Below are positions 7,790 through 18,155 of a DNA stretch of 64,000 nucleotides, in pieces (positions within the stretch are counted from its first letter, which is position 1; each line of letters begins with the position of its first letter). The stretch is from positions 124,001 to 188,000 of the forward strand of contig NZ_PIZU01000001.1 in the NCBI RefSeq assembly GCF_002838065.1, read 5' to 3'. Made by a program: the position numbers and the translations under genes. The notes below the pieces were generated by a model, which worked only from the letters and a program-made list of their open reading frames with translations, did no database searches and had not been told where the DNA came from. Source of the DNA: Mycobacterium hubeiense (GTDB lineage Bacteria; Actinomycetota; Actinomycetes; Mycobacteriales; Mycobacteriaceae).

Positions 7790-9612
7790 ACTTTCTCCTT
7801 ACTCGGTGCCCGCTTCGGTTCGTGCACCTGGGGTCCCGGCTCGTCGGCGTAGAGCTCTTCGATCTCGGCGGCGTACTTCTCGCTGATCGGCCTGCGCTTG
7901 AGCTTCATCGTCAGCGTGATCTCGTCGCCGCCTGGCTCCCAGAACGTCGGCAACACCCGGAACCGCTTGATCTGCTCCACTCGCGAGAGCGCGGCGTTGC
8001 CCTTCGCCACACCGGCCGCGATATCGGCGATCAGCCCCGGATCGGCCGCCAACGTCTGCGGTGAGGCGTCCGGGAGGCCGCGCTGGGCGGCGTAGGGCTG
8101 CGCCGATTCGGCGTCGAGCACGATCAGCGCGGTGTTGTAGGGGCGGGCGTCCCCGATCACGGCCATCACGCCGATGAGCGGGCAGGCCGCTTTGATGGTG
8201 TTCTCGATGTTGGCCGGCGACATGTTCTTTCCGGCCGAGTTGATGATGAGTTCCTTCTTGCGGTCGATCACCCGTAGGTAGCCGTCGGCATCTTGTTCCA
8301 TGATGTCGCCGGTGTGCAGCCAGCCGTCGGCGTCGATGGCCTCGGCGGTCTTCTGCGGCTCCTTGCGGTAGCCCTTCATCACCAATGGGCCGCGGACCAG
8401 GAACTCGCCGTCGTCGGCGATCCTGCCCTCCATCCCGGGCAGCAGCTTGCCGACGGCGCCGAGCCGTGCATCGCGCGGATGGCTCACGGTGGCAATGCAA
8501 CTCAGCTCCGACATCCCCCATATCTCCGAGATCGGGATGCCCAGCCCGGCGAAGAAGCCCAAGGTCTCCTTTGGAATCGGCGCGGCACCCGACACCGCCC
8601 ACCGGATCTGGTCCAGCCCCAGCTTGGCGCGCAGTTTGGACAGCACCAGTTCGTCGGCCTGCGCCCATTCGGCCGCGACGTCGTCGGGCACCGGCTCCCC
8701 GGCCAGCAGTGCGGCGGCTTTCTTGCCCGCGACCGCCAGCCCCCACTGCAAGCCTTGGCGTTTCGTCTCGTCGGGCTCGTTGGCTGCGACGAATTCGATT
8801 GCCGCCTTGAGCTTTTCCCACACCCGCGGTACCGCACCCCAGATGGTGGGCCGCACGTCGGGCAGGGCCGCCGCGATGGCCTTGGGATCGGGAACCACGG
8901 TGACCTGCACACCACACACTTGCTGGTTATAGAGGCAGCCCCACCGGTCCGCGATGTGCGCCGAGGGCAGAAACGACGTGATCCGGTCGCCGAACTCGAT
9001 GCCGAGCACGCCCTGAACGCCGAACGTCTCGAACAACAGGTTGGCGTGCGTCATCTCCACGCCTTTGGGATTGCCCGTCGTTCCCGACGTGTAGATGAGC
9101 GTCACGATGTCGTCGGACTGCACTGCGCGCCAGGCGGATTCGAAATCGAAGTCATCCGCTCCACCGGCAAGCAACTCTTGCATCGGCATCGTCCCCGACG
9201 GTGCGCCGTCGACACAGATGATGTGCTCGATGGGCACCCCGCTGGCCCGGATCCGGTCGACGAACTGCGCCTCGCACATCACCACCGTGGTCCCCGCATT
9301 GTCGAACACGTATTTCAATTGCTCCGGGGCCAGCGTGTTGTAGACGGAGAACGAAGTCGCGCCGAGGTGTTGGGCGCCGACGTCGAGCGGGTAGAACTCG
9401 ATGCGGTTGGTCATCATCAGCGAGACGGTGTCGCCCCGTTTGACGCCGAGGCCGGCCAGCCCGGCCGCTACGTGCCTTACCTGGGTGGCGTAGTCGCGCC
9501 AGGTCAACGTCTGGGTGCCGCCGACTGTGCGAAGCGCGATCGCATCGGGGTCGATCACGGCGGTGCGCTGAAAGGCCTCGCACAACGTGGCGGGCCGATC
9601 GGATGTGCTCAT
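7786..9612 (-). CDS. fadD11: Long-chain acyl-CoA synthetase (FadD11-like), intact
   Basis: A 608-residue ANL-superfamily enzyme. The AMP-binding P-loop LIYTSGTTGNPKGVEMTH lies at about 168-185, with GMSELSCIATV in the adenine region, GWLHTGDIMEQDADGYLRV and IDRKKELIINSAGKNMSP in the hinge and C-terminal lobe. It activates fatty acids with ATP and transfers them to CoA. In H37Rv the corresponding gene is annotated as two pieces (fadD11.1 and fadD11). Here a single uninterrupted frame covers both, so this copy is probably functional. Chain-length preference cannot be read from sequence. Confidence 0.9.
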   Translation of the reverse strand: MSTSDRPATLCEAFQRTAVIDPDAIALRTVGGTQTLTWRDYATQVRHVAAGLAGLGVKRGDTVSLMMTNRIEFYPLDVGAQHLGATSFSVYNTLAPEQLKYVFDNAGTTVVMCEAQFVDRIRASGVPIEHIICVDGAPSGTMPMQELLAGGADDFDFESAWRAVQSDDIVTLIYTSGTTGNPKGVEMTHANLLFETFGVQGVLGIEFGDRITSFLPSAHIADRWGCLYNQQVCGVQVTVVPDPKAIAAALPDVRPTIWGAVPRVWEKLKAAIEFVAANEPDETKRQGLQWGLAVAGKKAAALLAGEPVPDDVAAEWAQADELVLSKLRAKLGLDQIRWAVSGAAPIPKETLGFFAGLGIPISEIWGMSELSCIATVSHPRDARLGAVGKLLPGMEGRIADDGEFLVRGPLVMKGYRKEPQKTAEAIDADGWLHTGDIMEQDADGYLRVIDRKKELIINSAGKNMSPANIENTIKAACPLIGVMAVIGDARPYNTALIVLDAESAQPYAAQRGLPDASPQTLAADPGLIADIAAGVAKGNAALSRVEQIKRFRVLPTFWEPGGDEITLTMKLKRRPISEKYAAEIEELYADEPGPQVHEPKRAPSKEKV

Positions 9613-9672
9613 GTTTCCACGGTAGGCATTCAGACCGTGGCGGTGGACCGTTCAGCAGAACTGCGCGACGCC

Positions 9673-12600
9673 CTACCCGCCCAGGCAGCCCGGTCCCAGC
9701 AGCGCCTTGAGGTCTCCCATCAGCGCCGATGACGGGTTCACCCGCAGCGACTGATCCAGCTCGAGCGTCGTGATGCGGTCACCGCTGATCAACCGCAGAT
9801 GCACCTGCGACGTGCCCGGATGGCGCGCCAGCACCTGTTTGAGCGCGCTGACCTTGTCGATGGTGCACTGCCGCGTCGGCAGACTCACCGCCAGCGGACG
9901 ATCCACCTGCGCATTCGAAAAGTCCGGCACCACAAGCTCGTTGGCGATCAGCGCGATACGGTCATCCTGAACGCGCACCTTGGCGTTGACGAGCACCACC
10001 GCGTCGTCGGTGATTTCCGCGCCGAACGTGGAGTACACGTGCGGGAAGAACATCACCTCGATACCGCCGGTGAGATCTTCGAGTTGTGCTGACGCCCAGG
10101 GCATTCCGTTCTTATTGACGCGCCGGTTCACCGACGCCAGGATGCCGCCGACCCGCACCGGCGTGTCGTTGGGGATGTCGCCGTCCAGGATCGCGGGGAT
10201 CGCGGTGTCCACCTGGGTTGCCAGCAGATGTGCGACGCCATTGAGGGGGTGGCCCGACACATAGAGGCCGAGCATCTCGCGCTCCAGCGCCAGCTTGTGC
10301 TTGTCCTCCCACTCCTCGTCGGGCACCTTGATGGTGAACACCGCATCGGTGGCGGTATCCGCGCCGCCGAACAGGTCGAACTGCCCCATCGCCTCGGCCT
10401 TCTTGGTGCCCAGCACCGAGTCGACGGCATCGGTGTGAATCAGGAACAAGCCCTTGCGGGGGTGACCCAGCGAGTCGAACGCGCCCGCCTTGATCAGCGA
10501 TTCGGTGACCTTCTTGTTGCACGCGCCGATGTCGATCTTGTTGAGATAGTCGGAGAAGTCGATGAACTTGCCCTTGGCGGTGCGCGTATCGATCAGCGAC
10601 GCAACAACATTCGCTCCGACATTGCGCACCGCGCCCAGCCCGTAGCGGATATCTTCACCGACCGAGGCGAAGTTCAGGCCCGACTCGTTGACGTCGGGCG
10701 GTAGCACGGTGATGCCGAGCTTGCGGCAATCAGCGAGATACACCGCAGCCTTGTCCTTGTCGTCGCCGACCGAGGTGAGCAGGCCGGCCATGTACTCGGC
10801 GGGATAGTTGGCCTTCAGATACGCCGTCCAGTACGACACCAAGCCGTAGCCGGCGGCATGCGATTTGTTGAACGCGTAGTCGGCGAACGGCAACACGGTG
10901 TCCCACAGCGCCTTGATCGCACCCGCGGAGAACCCGTTGGCCTTCATGCCCTCCGAGAAGCCCTCGAACTCCTTCTCCAGGACTTCGCGCTTCTTTTTGC
11001 CCATGGCTTTTCGCAGAATGTCTGCTCGGGCAAGCGAGTAGCCGGCCACCTTCTGCGCAATGCGCATGATCTGCTCTTGGTAGACGATCAGGCCGTACGT
11101 CTCGGCAAGGATCTCCCGCAGCGGTTCTTCGAGTTCGGGGTGGATCGGCTTGATCGCTTGCTTGCCGTTCTTGCGGTCGGCGTAGTCATTGTGGGCGTTC
11201 ATGCCCATCGGCCCCGGGCGGTACAGCGCGATGACGGCGACGACGTCCTCGAACCCGGTGGGCTGCATGCGGCGCAGCAGGTCGCGCATCGGCCCGCCGT
11301 CGAGCTGGAACACGCCCAGCGTGTCACCGCGGCCCAGCAGCTCGTAGGTGGCCTTGTCGTCGAGAGGCACCGACTCCAGGTCGAGCTCTATTCCCCTGTT
11401 GGCCTTGATGTTCTCCAGTGCGTCGCCGATGATCGTCAGGTTGCGCAGCCCGAGGAAGTCCATCTTCAGCAAGCCGATGTCTTCGCACGACGGATAGTCC
11501 CAACCGGTGATGATCGCGCCGTCCTGTGGCCGTTTCCACAGCGGGATGACGTCGGTCAGCGGCTCGCTGCTCATGATCACCGCGCAGGCATGCACGCCGG
11601 CGTTGCGGATCAATCCCTCCAGGCCGCGCGCGGTTTCGTAGATGGTGCGCACGTCGGGATCGGTGTCGATGAGGCCGCGGACTTCGGCGGCCTCCTTGTA
11701 CCGCTCGTGCTCGGGGTCGGTGATGCCCGACAGCGGAATGTCCTTGGCCATGATCGGCGGCGGCAGCGCCTTGGTGATCCGGTCGGCGATCGCGAAACCG
11801 GGTTGGCCATAGTGAATGCGGGCCGAATCCTTCAGCGCGGCTTTGGTTTTGATGGTGCCGAAGGTGATGACCTGGGCGACCCGGTCACTACCCCACTTCT
11901 CGGCGGCGTAGCGCACCATCTCGCCGCGCCGGCGGTCGTCGAAGTCGATGTCGATATCGGGCATCGAGGCGCGCTCGGGGTTGAGGAACCGCTCGAACAG
12001 CAGCCCGTGCTCGATCGGGTCGATGTCGGTGATGCGCAGCGCATAGGCGACCAGCGAACCGGCCGCCGACCCGCGGCCCGGACCAACCCGGATGTCCACC
12101 GAGCGGGCGTAATTCACCAGGTCGGCGACGATCAGGAAGTACGACGGATATCCCTTGGCGCAGATGACTTCGATCTCATACGCCGCGCGTTCGACGTACT
12201 CGCGCGGCACCCCGTCGGGGAAACGGCGGGCCAGCCCGGCGTCGACCTCATGCCGCAACCACGACGCCTGGTCGTGCCCCTCGGGCACCGGGAAGACCGG
12301 CATGCGGTCGCGCGGCTCCCACACGTCGGCGTAGGACTGCACGCGTTCGGCGATCAGCAGCGTGGCATCGCAGGCGCCCGGGATCTCGTCGTCCCAGATG
12401 GCGCGCATCTCGGCGGCCGACTTGAGGTAGTAGCCGTCGCCGTCGAACTTGAACCGGTTGGGGTCCGACAGCGTCTTACCCGTCTGCACGCACAGCAGCG
12501 CCTCGTGGTTGTGGGCGGCGTCGCGGGTGACGTAGTGACAGTCGTTGGTGGCCAGCGGCGGGATGTCCAGCTTGCGCCCGATTTCCAGCAGCCCGTCGCG

Positions 12601-13215
12601 CACCCGGCGCTCGATGTCCAGACCGTGGTCCATCAGCTCGAGGAAAAAGTTGTCGGGGCCGAAGATCTCGCGCCACTTGGCGGCGGATTCCAGGGCCTCG
12701 CGGTCGTGCCCGAGCCGTAGCCGGGTCTGCACCTCGCCGGACGGGCAGCCGGTGGTGGCGATGATGCCCTCCGCGTGCTCGGCGATCAGCTCGGCGTCCA
12801 TCCGCGACCACTTGCCGAGCTGGCCCTCGAAGGAGGCCAGCGACGACAGCTTGAACAGGTTGCGCAGACCCGTCGCGTTCTCGGCGACCATGGTCAGGTG
12901 GGTGTAGGAGCCGCTGCCCGAGACGTCGTCACCCTTTTGGTTCGGATCCCCCCAGAGGATCCGCCGGGTGTCAAAGCGCGAGCCGGGTGCGATGTAGGCC
13001 TCCACGCCGATGATCGGTTTGATGCCGGCCGCGGTGGCGCTGTTGTAGAACTCGCTGGCGCCGAACATGTTTCCGTGGTCGGTCATGCCGATCGCCGGCA
13101 TCTCCAACCGCTGCGCCTCGGCCAGCATCGGGGTGATCTTCGCGGCACCGTCCAGCATCGAGTACTCGGTGTGGTTATGCAGGTGCACGAAGGACCGCGA
13201 AGATGAGCCACTCAT
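9673..13215 (-). CDS. dnaE1: DNA polymerase III alpha subunit, replicative
   Basis: A 1180-residue DnaE1, close to the M. tuberculosis length. The N-terminal PHP domain keeps its metal ligands ([13 protein letters not shown] at 11-23, TDHGNMFG at 45-52, also ATNDCHYV). In mycobacteria this domain supplies the 3'-5' proofreading activity. The polymerase active site PDIDIDFDD is near residue 420, and [23 protein letters not shown] and [17 protein letters not shown] are characteristic. A helix-hairpin-helix and an OB-fold follow in the C-terminal third. There is no intein. It starts at ATG 13215 with AGGAG-like sequence upstream. Confidence 0.98.
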   Translation of the reverse strand: MSGSSSRSFVHLHNHTEYSMLDGAAKITPMLAEAQRLEMPAIGMTDHGNMFGASEFYNSATAAGIKPIIGVEAYIAPGSRFDTRRILWGDPNQKGDDVSGSGSYTHLTMVAENATGLRNLFKLSSLASFEGQLGKWSRMDAELIAEHAEGIIATTGCPSGEVQTRLRLGHDREALESAAKWREIFGPDNFFLELMDHGLDIERRVRDGLLEIGRKLDIPPLATNDCHYVTRDAAHNHEALLCVQTGKTLSDPNRFKFDGDGYYLKSAAEMRAIWDDEIPGACDATLLIAERVQSYADVWEPRDRMPVFPVPEGHDQASWLRHEVDAGLARRFPDGVPREYVERAAYEIEVICAKGYPSYFLIVADLVNYARSVDIRVGPGRGSAAGSLVAYALRITDIDPIEHGLLFERFLNPERASMPDIDIDFDDRRRGEMVRYAAEKWGSDRVAQVITFGTIKTKAALKDSARIHYGQPGFAIADRITKALPPPIMAKDIPLSGITDPEHERYKEAAEVRGLIDTDPDVRTIYETARGLEGLIRNAGVHACAVIMSSEPLTDVIPLWKRPQDGAIITGWDYPSCEDIGLLKMDFLGLRNLTIIGDALENIKANRGIELDLESVPLDDKATYELLGRGDTLGVFQLDGGPMRDLLRRMQPTGFEDVVAVIALYRPGPMGMNAHNDYADRKNGKQAIKPIHPELEEPLREILAETYGLIVYQEQIMRIAQKVAGYSLARADILRKAMGKKKREVLEKEFEGFSEGMKANGFSAGAIKALWDTVLPFADYAFNKSHAAGYGLVSYWTAYLKANYPAEYMAGLLTSVGDDKDKAAVYLADCRKLGITVLPPDVNESGLNFASVGEDIRYGLGAVRNVGANVVASLIDTRTAKGKFIDFSDYLNKIDIGACNKKVTESLIKAGAFDSLGHPRKGLFLIHTDAVDSVLGTKKAEAMGQFDLFGGADTATDAVFTIKVPDEEWEDKHKLALEREMLGLYVSGHPLNGVAHLLATQVDTAIPAILDGDIPNDTPVRVGGILASVNRRVNKNGMPWASAQLEDLTGGIEVMFFPHVYSTFGAEITDDAVVLVNAKVRVQDDRIALIANELVVPDFSNAQVDRPLAVSLPTRQCTIDKVSALKQVLARHPGTSQVHLRLISGDRITTLELDQSLRVNPSSALMGDLKALLGPGCLGG

Positions 13216-13272
13216 AGGAGGGCCAGTCTATGACCGCCCACCGACACGCTCGGGCGTGTCGCGGCGCGTGTC

Positions 13273-14481
13273 TCACACGTTTGCTTGACGCGACAGGTAC
13301 TGCCGCACTCCGGGATCGGTAGTCAGCGCGATGGCCCGCTCATATGCGGCGGCGGCCTCGGCGGTACGTCCCGCCGCGGCCAACAGGTGCGCCCGGGTGA
13401 CCCAGGCGGGCTGGAAGCGCGCGACGGCGGGGTCGGCGATGGCGTCCAGCGCACGCAAACCCGCGTCGGGTCCGTCGATTTCTCCCTCCACGGCGGCCAG
13501 CGCCACTGTCGCCCCCAGGGACGGCGCCACCCGCACCAGGGCGCGGTGCAGTTTGCGCAGCGCCTCCCAGTCGACGGGGCGCGTGCAGTGCGCGGACTGG
13601 ATGGCCGCCTCGTACTGGAACCGGCCCGGCCGCCCGAATTCATGCGCCCGACGCAGCAGCGCCTCACCGCGCGCGATCAGCGGGCGATCCCACCGCGCGC
13701 TGTCCTGCTCGTCGAGCGGGATGAACGAGCCGTCCGCGCCTCGGCGGGCCGGCCGCCTAGCCTCCGACAGGCACACCAGCGCCGCCAGGCCGAGCACCTC
13801 GGGTTCGTCGGGCAGCAGTTCGGCCAGCACCAGCGCCAGATGCAGCGCTTCGGCGGACAGCGACTCGATCGGCGCGCCCTGCGGGGTGAGCTGCCAGTCG
13901 ATGGCATAGGCCCCGTAGACGGCCTCCAGCACGGCGGGCAACCTTTCGGCGAGGTCGTCGCGCTCGGGCACAGTGAACGGGATCCCGGCATCGCGGATGC
14001 GTTTCTTCGCCCGCACCAACCGCTGCGCCATGGTGGACGGCGGAACGGCGAACGCCCGCGCGATCGCGGCGGCGTCGACACCGAGCACCGTCTGCAGCAT
14101 CAGCGGCGTGCGGATGTCGGCGGCGATCGCCGGGTGGGCACACACCAGCATGAGTTCGAGCCGTCGATCGGGAATCGCCGACGTCGCCTCGAATTCCGTT
14201 GCGGCATCCACAGTCTCGTCCAGCGGTGCCGAGGTGCGATAGGCCGACGACTTCCACATGTCGCGCAGCCGGTTGCGGGCGACGGTCAAAATCCACGCCT
14301 CCGGGTTCGCGGGGATGCCGTCGTCGGGCCAGCGCGCCAGCGCCCGTTCCAGCGCGTCGGCCAGCGCATCCTCGGCGGCGGCGATATCGCGGCCGGGCGC
14401 GGCCAGCACCGCCAGCAGCCGGCCGTAGGAGTCCCGGGTGATCGCAGCCACCCGGGACTTGACGGTTACGGCTGATACCAC
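13273..14481 (-). CDS. ECF sigma factor with long C-terminal extension (ECF42-like)
   Basis: About 402 residues. Region sigma2 (AEDALADALERALARWP, PEAWILTVARNRLRDMWK) and sigma4 (TPLMLQTVLGVDAAAIARAF, TMAQRLVRAKKRIRDAGI) are followed by about 200 residues ending in a TPR-like stretch (PAWVTRAHLLAAAGRTAEAAAAYERAI). This architecture, together with an adjacent YCII/DGPF gene, is the definition of group ECF42. The C-terminal extension is reported to be needed for activity in that group, and no anti-sigma gene is present. GTG 14481 is chosen because it overlaps the end of the YCII gene by only 16 bases. The frame remains open to 14562. Confidence 0.85.
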   Translation of the reverse strand: MVSAVTVKSRVAAITRDSYGRLLAVLAAPGRDIAAAEDALADALERALARWPDDGIPANPEAWILTVARNRLRDMWKSSAYRTSAPLDETVDAATEFEATSAIPDRRLELMLVCAHPAIAADIRTPLMLQTVLGVDAAAIARAFAVPPSTMAQRLVRAKKRIRDAGIPFTVPERDDLAERLPAVLEAVYGAYAIDWQLTPQGAPIESLSAEALHLALVLAELLPDEPEVLGLAALVCLSEARRPARRGADGSFIPLDEQDSARWDRPLIARGEALLRRAHEFGRPGRFQYEAAIQSAHCTRPVDWEALRKLHRALVRVAPSLGATVALAAVEGEIDGPDAGLRALDAIADPAVARFQPAWVTRAHLLAAAGRTAEAAAAYERAIALTTDPGVRQYLSRQANV

Positions 14482-14843
14482 CCGCGGCCCGCCGCGTATG
14501 TCAGTGCCACCGGCCGGATTTCGACCGAGCCCCAGTCGTTGGCCGGATTGCGCTGCGCCCATCGCAACGCTTCGTCGAGGTTGTCGACCTCGATGACGAA
14601 GATGCCTCCCAGCCGTTCCTTGGTATCGGCGAACGGGCCGTCCTGGATCTCCGGCTTGCCGTTTCGCGCGGTGACTGTCGTCGTGGCAGCGACCGGTTGC
14701 AGCACTTCGGTGGTGATCAGCACCCCGGCCTTCGACAGGTCGTCGGCGTAGGCCCGGAACGCCTCCATCGCCGGCGCCATGTCTTCGTTGGTCAGGCCGA
14801 GCTCGCCGGCCTCCTGATAGTGCATGAGCAGGCAGTACCGCAT
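14466..14843 (-). CDS. YCII-related (DGPF domain) protein, partner of the ECF sigma factor
   Basis: A 125-residue protein beginning MRYCLLMHYQEAGE and containing the family signature QDGPFADTKERLGG at about 67-80, followed by the ferredoxin-like core GIFVIEVDNLDEALRWAQRNP. Its biochemical role is not known. The family is a conserved neighbour of ECF42 sigma factors and is usually a target of them. It is the first gene of the pair and overlaps the sigma-factor start. The TnpB gene lies on the same strand but belongs to a mobile element. Confidence 0.85.
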   Translation of the reverse strand: MRYCLLMHYQEAGELGLTNEDMAPAMEAFRAYADDLSKAGVLITTEVLQPVAATTTVTARNGKPEIQDGPFADTKERLGGIFVIEVDNLDEALRWAQRNPANDWGSVEIRPVALTYAAGRGWYQP

Positions 14844-14881
14844 GATGTCCTCCCTCCCTCGTCAGTGACAGCTTTTGACGT

Positions 14882-14976
14882 GCACCCCGCCATGAATGGT
14901 GGGGGTTCCCATGCGGCTATGCCGCTGTTGGGGTGCTTCCTGCTTCATCGCCCCGCGCCTCCCGAGTGCTGGGAGG
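14882..14976 (-). ncRNA. Possible omega (guide) RNA scaffold / right-end structure of the TnpB element
   Basis: Several stems overlap the 3' end of tnpB: GCACCCC (14882-14888) with GGGGTGC (14930-14936); CCCCGCCAT (14885-14893) with ATGGTGGGG (14896-14904, one G-T); GCGGC-TAT-GCCGC (14913-14925); and CCTCCC (14958-14963) with GGGAGG (14971-14976). Guide RNAs of TnpB nucleases arise from exactly this position, the 3' end of the gene plus the element end. The transcript itself is inferred. Confidence 0.4.
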
Positions 14977-16158
14977 ACTTACCGAGGCTCCACAGGCGTT
15001 TAGTCTCTCCGCCCGCCCGGCGGCGAGAATGACCTTGGCGGCGTTGTGGTCGCGATCATGGAGCACCCGGCACGCCGGGCATGTCCACGTGCGGATCTGC
15101 AGCGGGAGTTCAGCCAGCCGGTGCCCACAGCCTGAGCAGGTTTTGCTCGACGCCAACCACCGCGACACCGTGTGTACGGTCCGTCCGTAGCGGTCGGCCT
15201 TCTCGCCGATAATCCGCAGAAATTGCCCCCACCCCGCATCGCTGATCGCCCGCGCCAGCCGACGGTTTTTCACCATCCCCACAATGTTGAGGTCCTCGAG
15301 GTGGATCACTTGGTTCTCGCGAACCAACGCCAAGGCCTGCTTGTGGTGATAGTCCCGCCGCGCCCGCGCCACCTTTGCGTGCGCAACGGCGATTTTGCGC
15401 CGCGACTTGTCCCTGTTGGTTGATCCTTTCTGCCTGCGGGACTTCTCCCGCTCCAACCGCGCCAGCTTGCGCAGCCTGCGGCCCAAATGCTTCGGATTGG
15501 CAATATCTGATCGCCCGCCGTCGGTCGTGGCGATCGTGGCCAGCCGCGCGATGCCCACATCCACTCCGGCCTCCCGCGCCACCGCCGGCAGCGGTGACGC
15601 CGGTACGTCGACGACGAAACTGGCGTAGAAATGACCGTCGGGTTCCCGGATGATCGTCACACTCGACGGTGTGCTGGGCAACTCGCGTGACCACCGCACC
15701 GCCACTTCGCCCACTTTCGCCAGATACAACCGGCCATTGGCTTTGAGGCTGAATCCGTTGCGGGTGAGCCGAAACGACTGCCGATGATCCTTGCGCGACT
15801 TGAACCGCGGACGACCGACCTTGCGGCCCTTGCGTTTCCCACTGCCCGAGTCGAAGAAATTGCGCCACGCCCGCCGCGAATCGTTGACCGACTGCACCAA
15901 CGCCACACTGGGCACCTCGCACAACCACGCCCGCGCCTCGGTGGTCTTCGCCTCGGTGATGACCCGACGCTGAATCTCGCTGTCGGACAACTTCACCCCA
16001 GCGCGATGGGCGTCCTCGCGCACCCGCAGCGCGTCGTCGAACACCACCCGACAGCACCCGAACACCCGCGACAGCATCGCCTGCTGGGCCGATGTCGGAT
16101 CGATGCGATACCGATAACGCATCTGCATACCGGCGACTGTAAAGACCACCTCTGACAC
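14917..16158 (-). CDS. tnpB: TnpB-type RNA-guided nuclease (OrfB transposase-associated protein)
   Basis: About 413 residues from GTG 16158, which has GAGAGG seven bases upstream; ATG 16128 (MQMRYRYRIDP) is the other plausible start. Numbered from GTG, the RuvC-like catalytic residues are all present: Asp200 in GVDVGIAR, Glu288 in HLEDLNIVG and Asp370 in HDRDHNAAKVIL. A zinc finger, CSGCGH...CPAC (341/344 and 360/363), interrupts the RuvC part. The basic N-terminal half has the WED/REC-like RSRKDHRQSFRLTRNGF region. The nuclease therefore looks intact. It lies between rarD and the ECF42 pair, both housekeeping-strand neighbours. Confidence 0.9.
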   Translation of the reverse strand: MSEVVFTVAGMQMRYRYRIDPTSAQQAMLSRVFGCCRVVFDDALRVREDAHRAGVKLSDSEIQRRVITEAKTTEARAWLCEVPSVALVQSVNDSRRAWRNFFDSGSGKRKGRKVGRPRFKSRKDHRQSFRLTRNGFSLKANGRLYLAKVGEVAVRWSRELPSTPSSVTIIREPDGHFYASFVVDVPASPLPAVAREAGVDVGIARLATIATTDGGRSDIANPKHLGRRLRKLARLEREKSRRQKGSTNRDKSRRKIAVAHAKVARARRDYHHKQALALVRENQVIHLEDLNIVGMVKNRRLARAISDAGWGQFLRIIGEKADRYGRTVHTVSRWLASSKTCSGCGHRLAELPLQIRTWTCPACRVLHDRDHNAAKVILAAGRAERLNACGASVSPPSTREARGDEAGSTPTAA

Positions 16159-16311
16159 CCAAGACCTCTCGCCGCGCCCGGCACACCGTGTCGTTGCTGC
16201 TCCCCATCTGGGGTTCGTGACGAAGCACCACGCCGGGTGTCCACCGAAGCCATGCTCATCTACTGCGACAACACGATGCACAGCGTGGCGACGACCTCAA
16301 CGCCGAGCTTG

Positions 16312-17229
16312 TCACCGTGATGACGATTCGGGTTCCACCAGATCGACACTTTCGGGAACGACTTCGCGGGTTTTCCTGCGCAGCGTGCCCAACGTCAGCA
16401 CCGCCAAGGCCAGCCAGATCAGCGCGAAGCCGATCCAGCGGCCGACGGGCATCGGCTCATGTCCGACGAACACACCCCAGGCCATCTGCAGACCCGGATT
16501 GAGGTAGAACAGCAGGCCCAGCGTGACCAGCGGCAGGCGCTGCGCGGCCGAGGCGAACAACAGCAGCGGAATCGCCGTCACGGGTCCGGCCAACAACAGC
16601 AGCAACACATGACCGGTGCCGTGGTTGAGGAAATTCGCCTGATGGAGCGCCTCGAGCGCGATCAGGTAGCCGACGGCCAGGGGCAGCGCCAGCAGCGTTT
16701 CCACCGCGACGCTGACTCGCGGGTCGGCGTCGACGACCTTCTTCACCAGACCGTAGACGCCGAACGAAATCGCCAGCACCACAGCGATATACGGGGGCTG
16801 ACCCACCTCGGCGGTCAACACCACCACCGCGACGACTGCGATCCCCAACGCCGCGGCCTGCCACCTGCCGATGCGCTCACGCAGCACCAGCACCCCGAGC
16901 GCGACGCTGACCAGCGGGTTGATGAAGTAGCCGAGCGCGGCGTCGACGACGTGACCGTGCGTCACCGCGAAAATGTAAGTGCCCCAATTGATCGTGATCA
17001 GCACGGACGCGGCCAGCAGTTGCAGCCAGGCGCGCCGGGTCAGGCGCCGGAGGTCAGCGAGCCGACGCGCGACCGCCAGCACCAGCAGCAGCAACACCGC
17101 GCTCCACACGACGCGGTGCGCAAGAATCTCCAGCGATCCGGCCGGCAGCAGCAAGACGAAGAAGCCTGGACACAGCCCCCACCAGATGTACGCACCCGCA
17201 CCGTAGAGCAGCCCGCGTCGGTCATTCAT
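16312..17229 (-). CDS. rarD: RarD/EamA-family transporter
   Basis: A 305-residue membrane protein with about ten hydrophobic helices. The RarD signature near the N-terminus reads [13 protein letters not shown], and [25 protein letters not shown] is typical of the first EamA repeat. Members are putative drug/metabolite exporters ('chloramphenicol-sensitive' family); substrate unknown. Its ATG overlaps the stop of the pseudouridine synthase gene (ATGA), placing it last in the lspA-rluD-rarD operon. The C-terminus is a charged cytoplasmic tail. Confidence 0.88.
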   Translation of the reverse strand: MNDRRGLLYGAGAYIWWGLCPGFFVLLLPAGSLEILAHRVVWSAVLLLLVLAVARRLADLRRLTRRAWLQLLAASVLITINWGTYIFAVTHGHVVDAALGYFINPLVSVALGVLVLRERIGRWQAAALGIAVVAVVVLTAEVGQPPYIAVVLAISFGVYGLVKKVVDADPRVSVAVETLLALPLAVGYLIALEALHQANFLNHGTGHVLLLLLAGPVTAIPLLLFASAAQRLPLVTLGLLFYLNPGLQMAWGVFVGHEPMPVGRWIGFALIWLALAVLTLGTLRRKTREVVPESVDLVEPESSSR

Positions 17230-18155
17230 AGCTCATGCCTGCGCAACACATCGAGCGCGTGCTGCAGGTCGGGCGGATACGGGCTGGTGATCTCGATGCG
17301 ACGGCCGTCGGCGGGGTGGGCGAAGGTCAGCGAGCGGGCATGCAGCCATTGGCGTTCCAGCCCAAGCTTTTTCGCCAGTGTCGGATCGGCCCCATAGGTG
17401 AGGTCACCGCAGCAGGGATGATGGAGCGCCGCGAAGTGCACGCGGATCTGGTGGGTGCGACCGGTTTCCAGCTCGATGTCGAGCAGGCTGGCGGCCTGAT
17501 GCGCCTCGAGCGTGTCGTAATGGGTGATGCTGTGCCGGCCGCGTTCGGTGACGGCGAACTTCCAGTCGTGCCCGCGATGGCGTCCGATCGGCGCGTCGAT
17601 GGTTCCGCTGCTCGGATCCGGATGCCCTTGCACCAGTGCGTGATAGCGCTTGTCGACGGTGCGCTGCTTGAACGCCCGCTTGAGCACGGTGTAGGCGCGC
17701 TCGGACAGCGCCACCACCATCACCCCGGACGTGCCGACGTCGAGACGGTGCACAATGCCTTGGCGCTCATGGATTCCCGACGTGCTGATGCGGAAGCCCG
17801 CGGCGGCCAAGCCGCCCAGTACCGTCGGGCCGTGCCAGCCGACCGTCGCGTGCGCGGCCACGCCGGGCGGCTTGTCGACCGCCACGATGTCGTCGTCGGA
17901 GTACAGGATCGACATGCCCTCGATCTCGACGGGCGTGTTCTCCACCGGTTTGGGCGCATCCGGCAACCGCACTTCCAGCCAGGCGCCCGCGGTGAGCTTG
18001 TCGGACTTGCCGGCCGAGGCGCCGTCGATCAGGACGCCGCCGTCCTCGGCGATCGCGGCGGCAGCGGTTCGTGACAGCCCCAGCAGACGTGCCAGCCCGG
18101 CGTCGACACGCATACCCGCCAGCCCCTCGGGCACGGGCATGGAGCGGGTCGTCAC
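17226..18155 (-). CDS. RluA/RluD-family pseudouridine synthase (Rv1540-like)
   Basis: A 309-residue protein with an N-terminal S4 RNA-binding domain (about 14-60) and a RluA catalytic domain. The motif HRLDVGTSG places the catalytic aspartate at 139, and later [20 protein letters not shown] is the conserved RluA block. It isomerises uridines in RNA, probably 23S rRNA as RluD does. GTG 18155 overlaps the lspA stop (GTGA) and gives the expected S4 start. The frame extends upstream to 18395 only as overlap with lspA. Neighbour lspA is the usual partner in actinobacteria. Confidence 0.9.
   Translation of the reverse strand: MTTRSMPVPEGLAGMRVDAGLARLLGLSRTAAAAIAEDGGVLIDGASAGKSDKLTAGAWLEVRLPDAPKPVENTPVEIEGMSILYSDDDIVAVDKPPGVAAHATVGWHGPTVLGGLAAAGFRISTSGIHERQGIVHRLDVGTSGVMVVALSERAYTVLKRAFKQRTVDKRYHALVQGHPDPSSGTIDAPIGRHRGHDWKFAVTERGRHSITHYDTLEAHQAASLLDIELETGRTHQIRVHFAALHHPCCGDLTYGADPTLAKKLGLERQWLHARSLTFAHPADGRRIEITSPYPPDLQHALDVLRRHEL

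Larger units (their letters stand above)
14880..16225 (-). mobile_element. TnpB-only insertion element (IS605/IS607 family, no transposase)
   Basis: The element holds a single intact tnpB. Imperfect palindromes lie near both presumed ends: 16202-16213 (CCCC-ATCT-GGGG) beside 16214-16224 (TTCGT-G-ACGAA) on the promoter side, and a cluster at 14882-14976 on the 3' side. Both ends contain a TGGGG(G)TTC string. No Y1 or serine recombinase gene is present, so it would depend on a transposase in trans. Exact termini and target-site sequence cannot be fixed from this window. Confidence 0.5.

Noticed and set aside
10858..12720. A 620-codon plus-strand open frame inside dnaE1
   Set aside because: Antisense to conserved DnaE1 domains, no family similarity, composition of a high-GC shadow.
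14917..16281. Extending TnpB to ATG 16281
   Set aside because: The extra 41 residues have no TnpB similarity and cover the presumed element end; GTG 16158 or ATG 16128 fit better.
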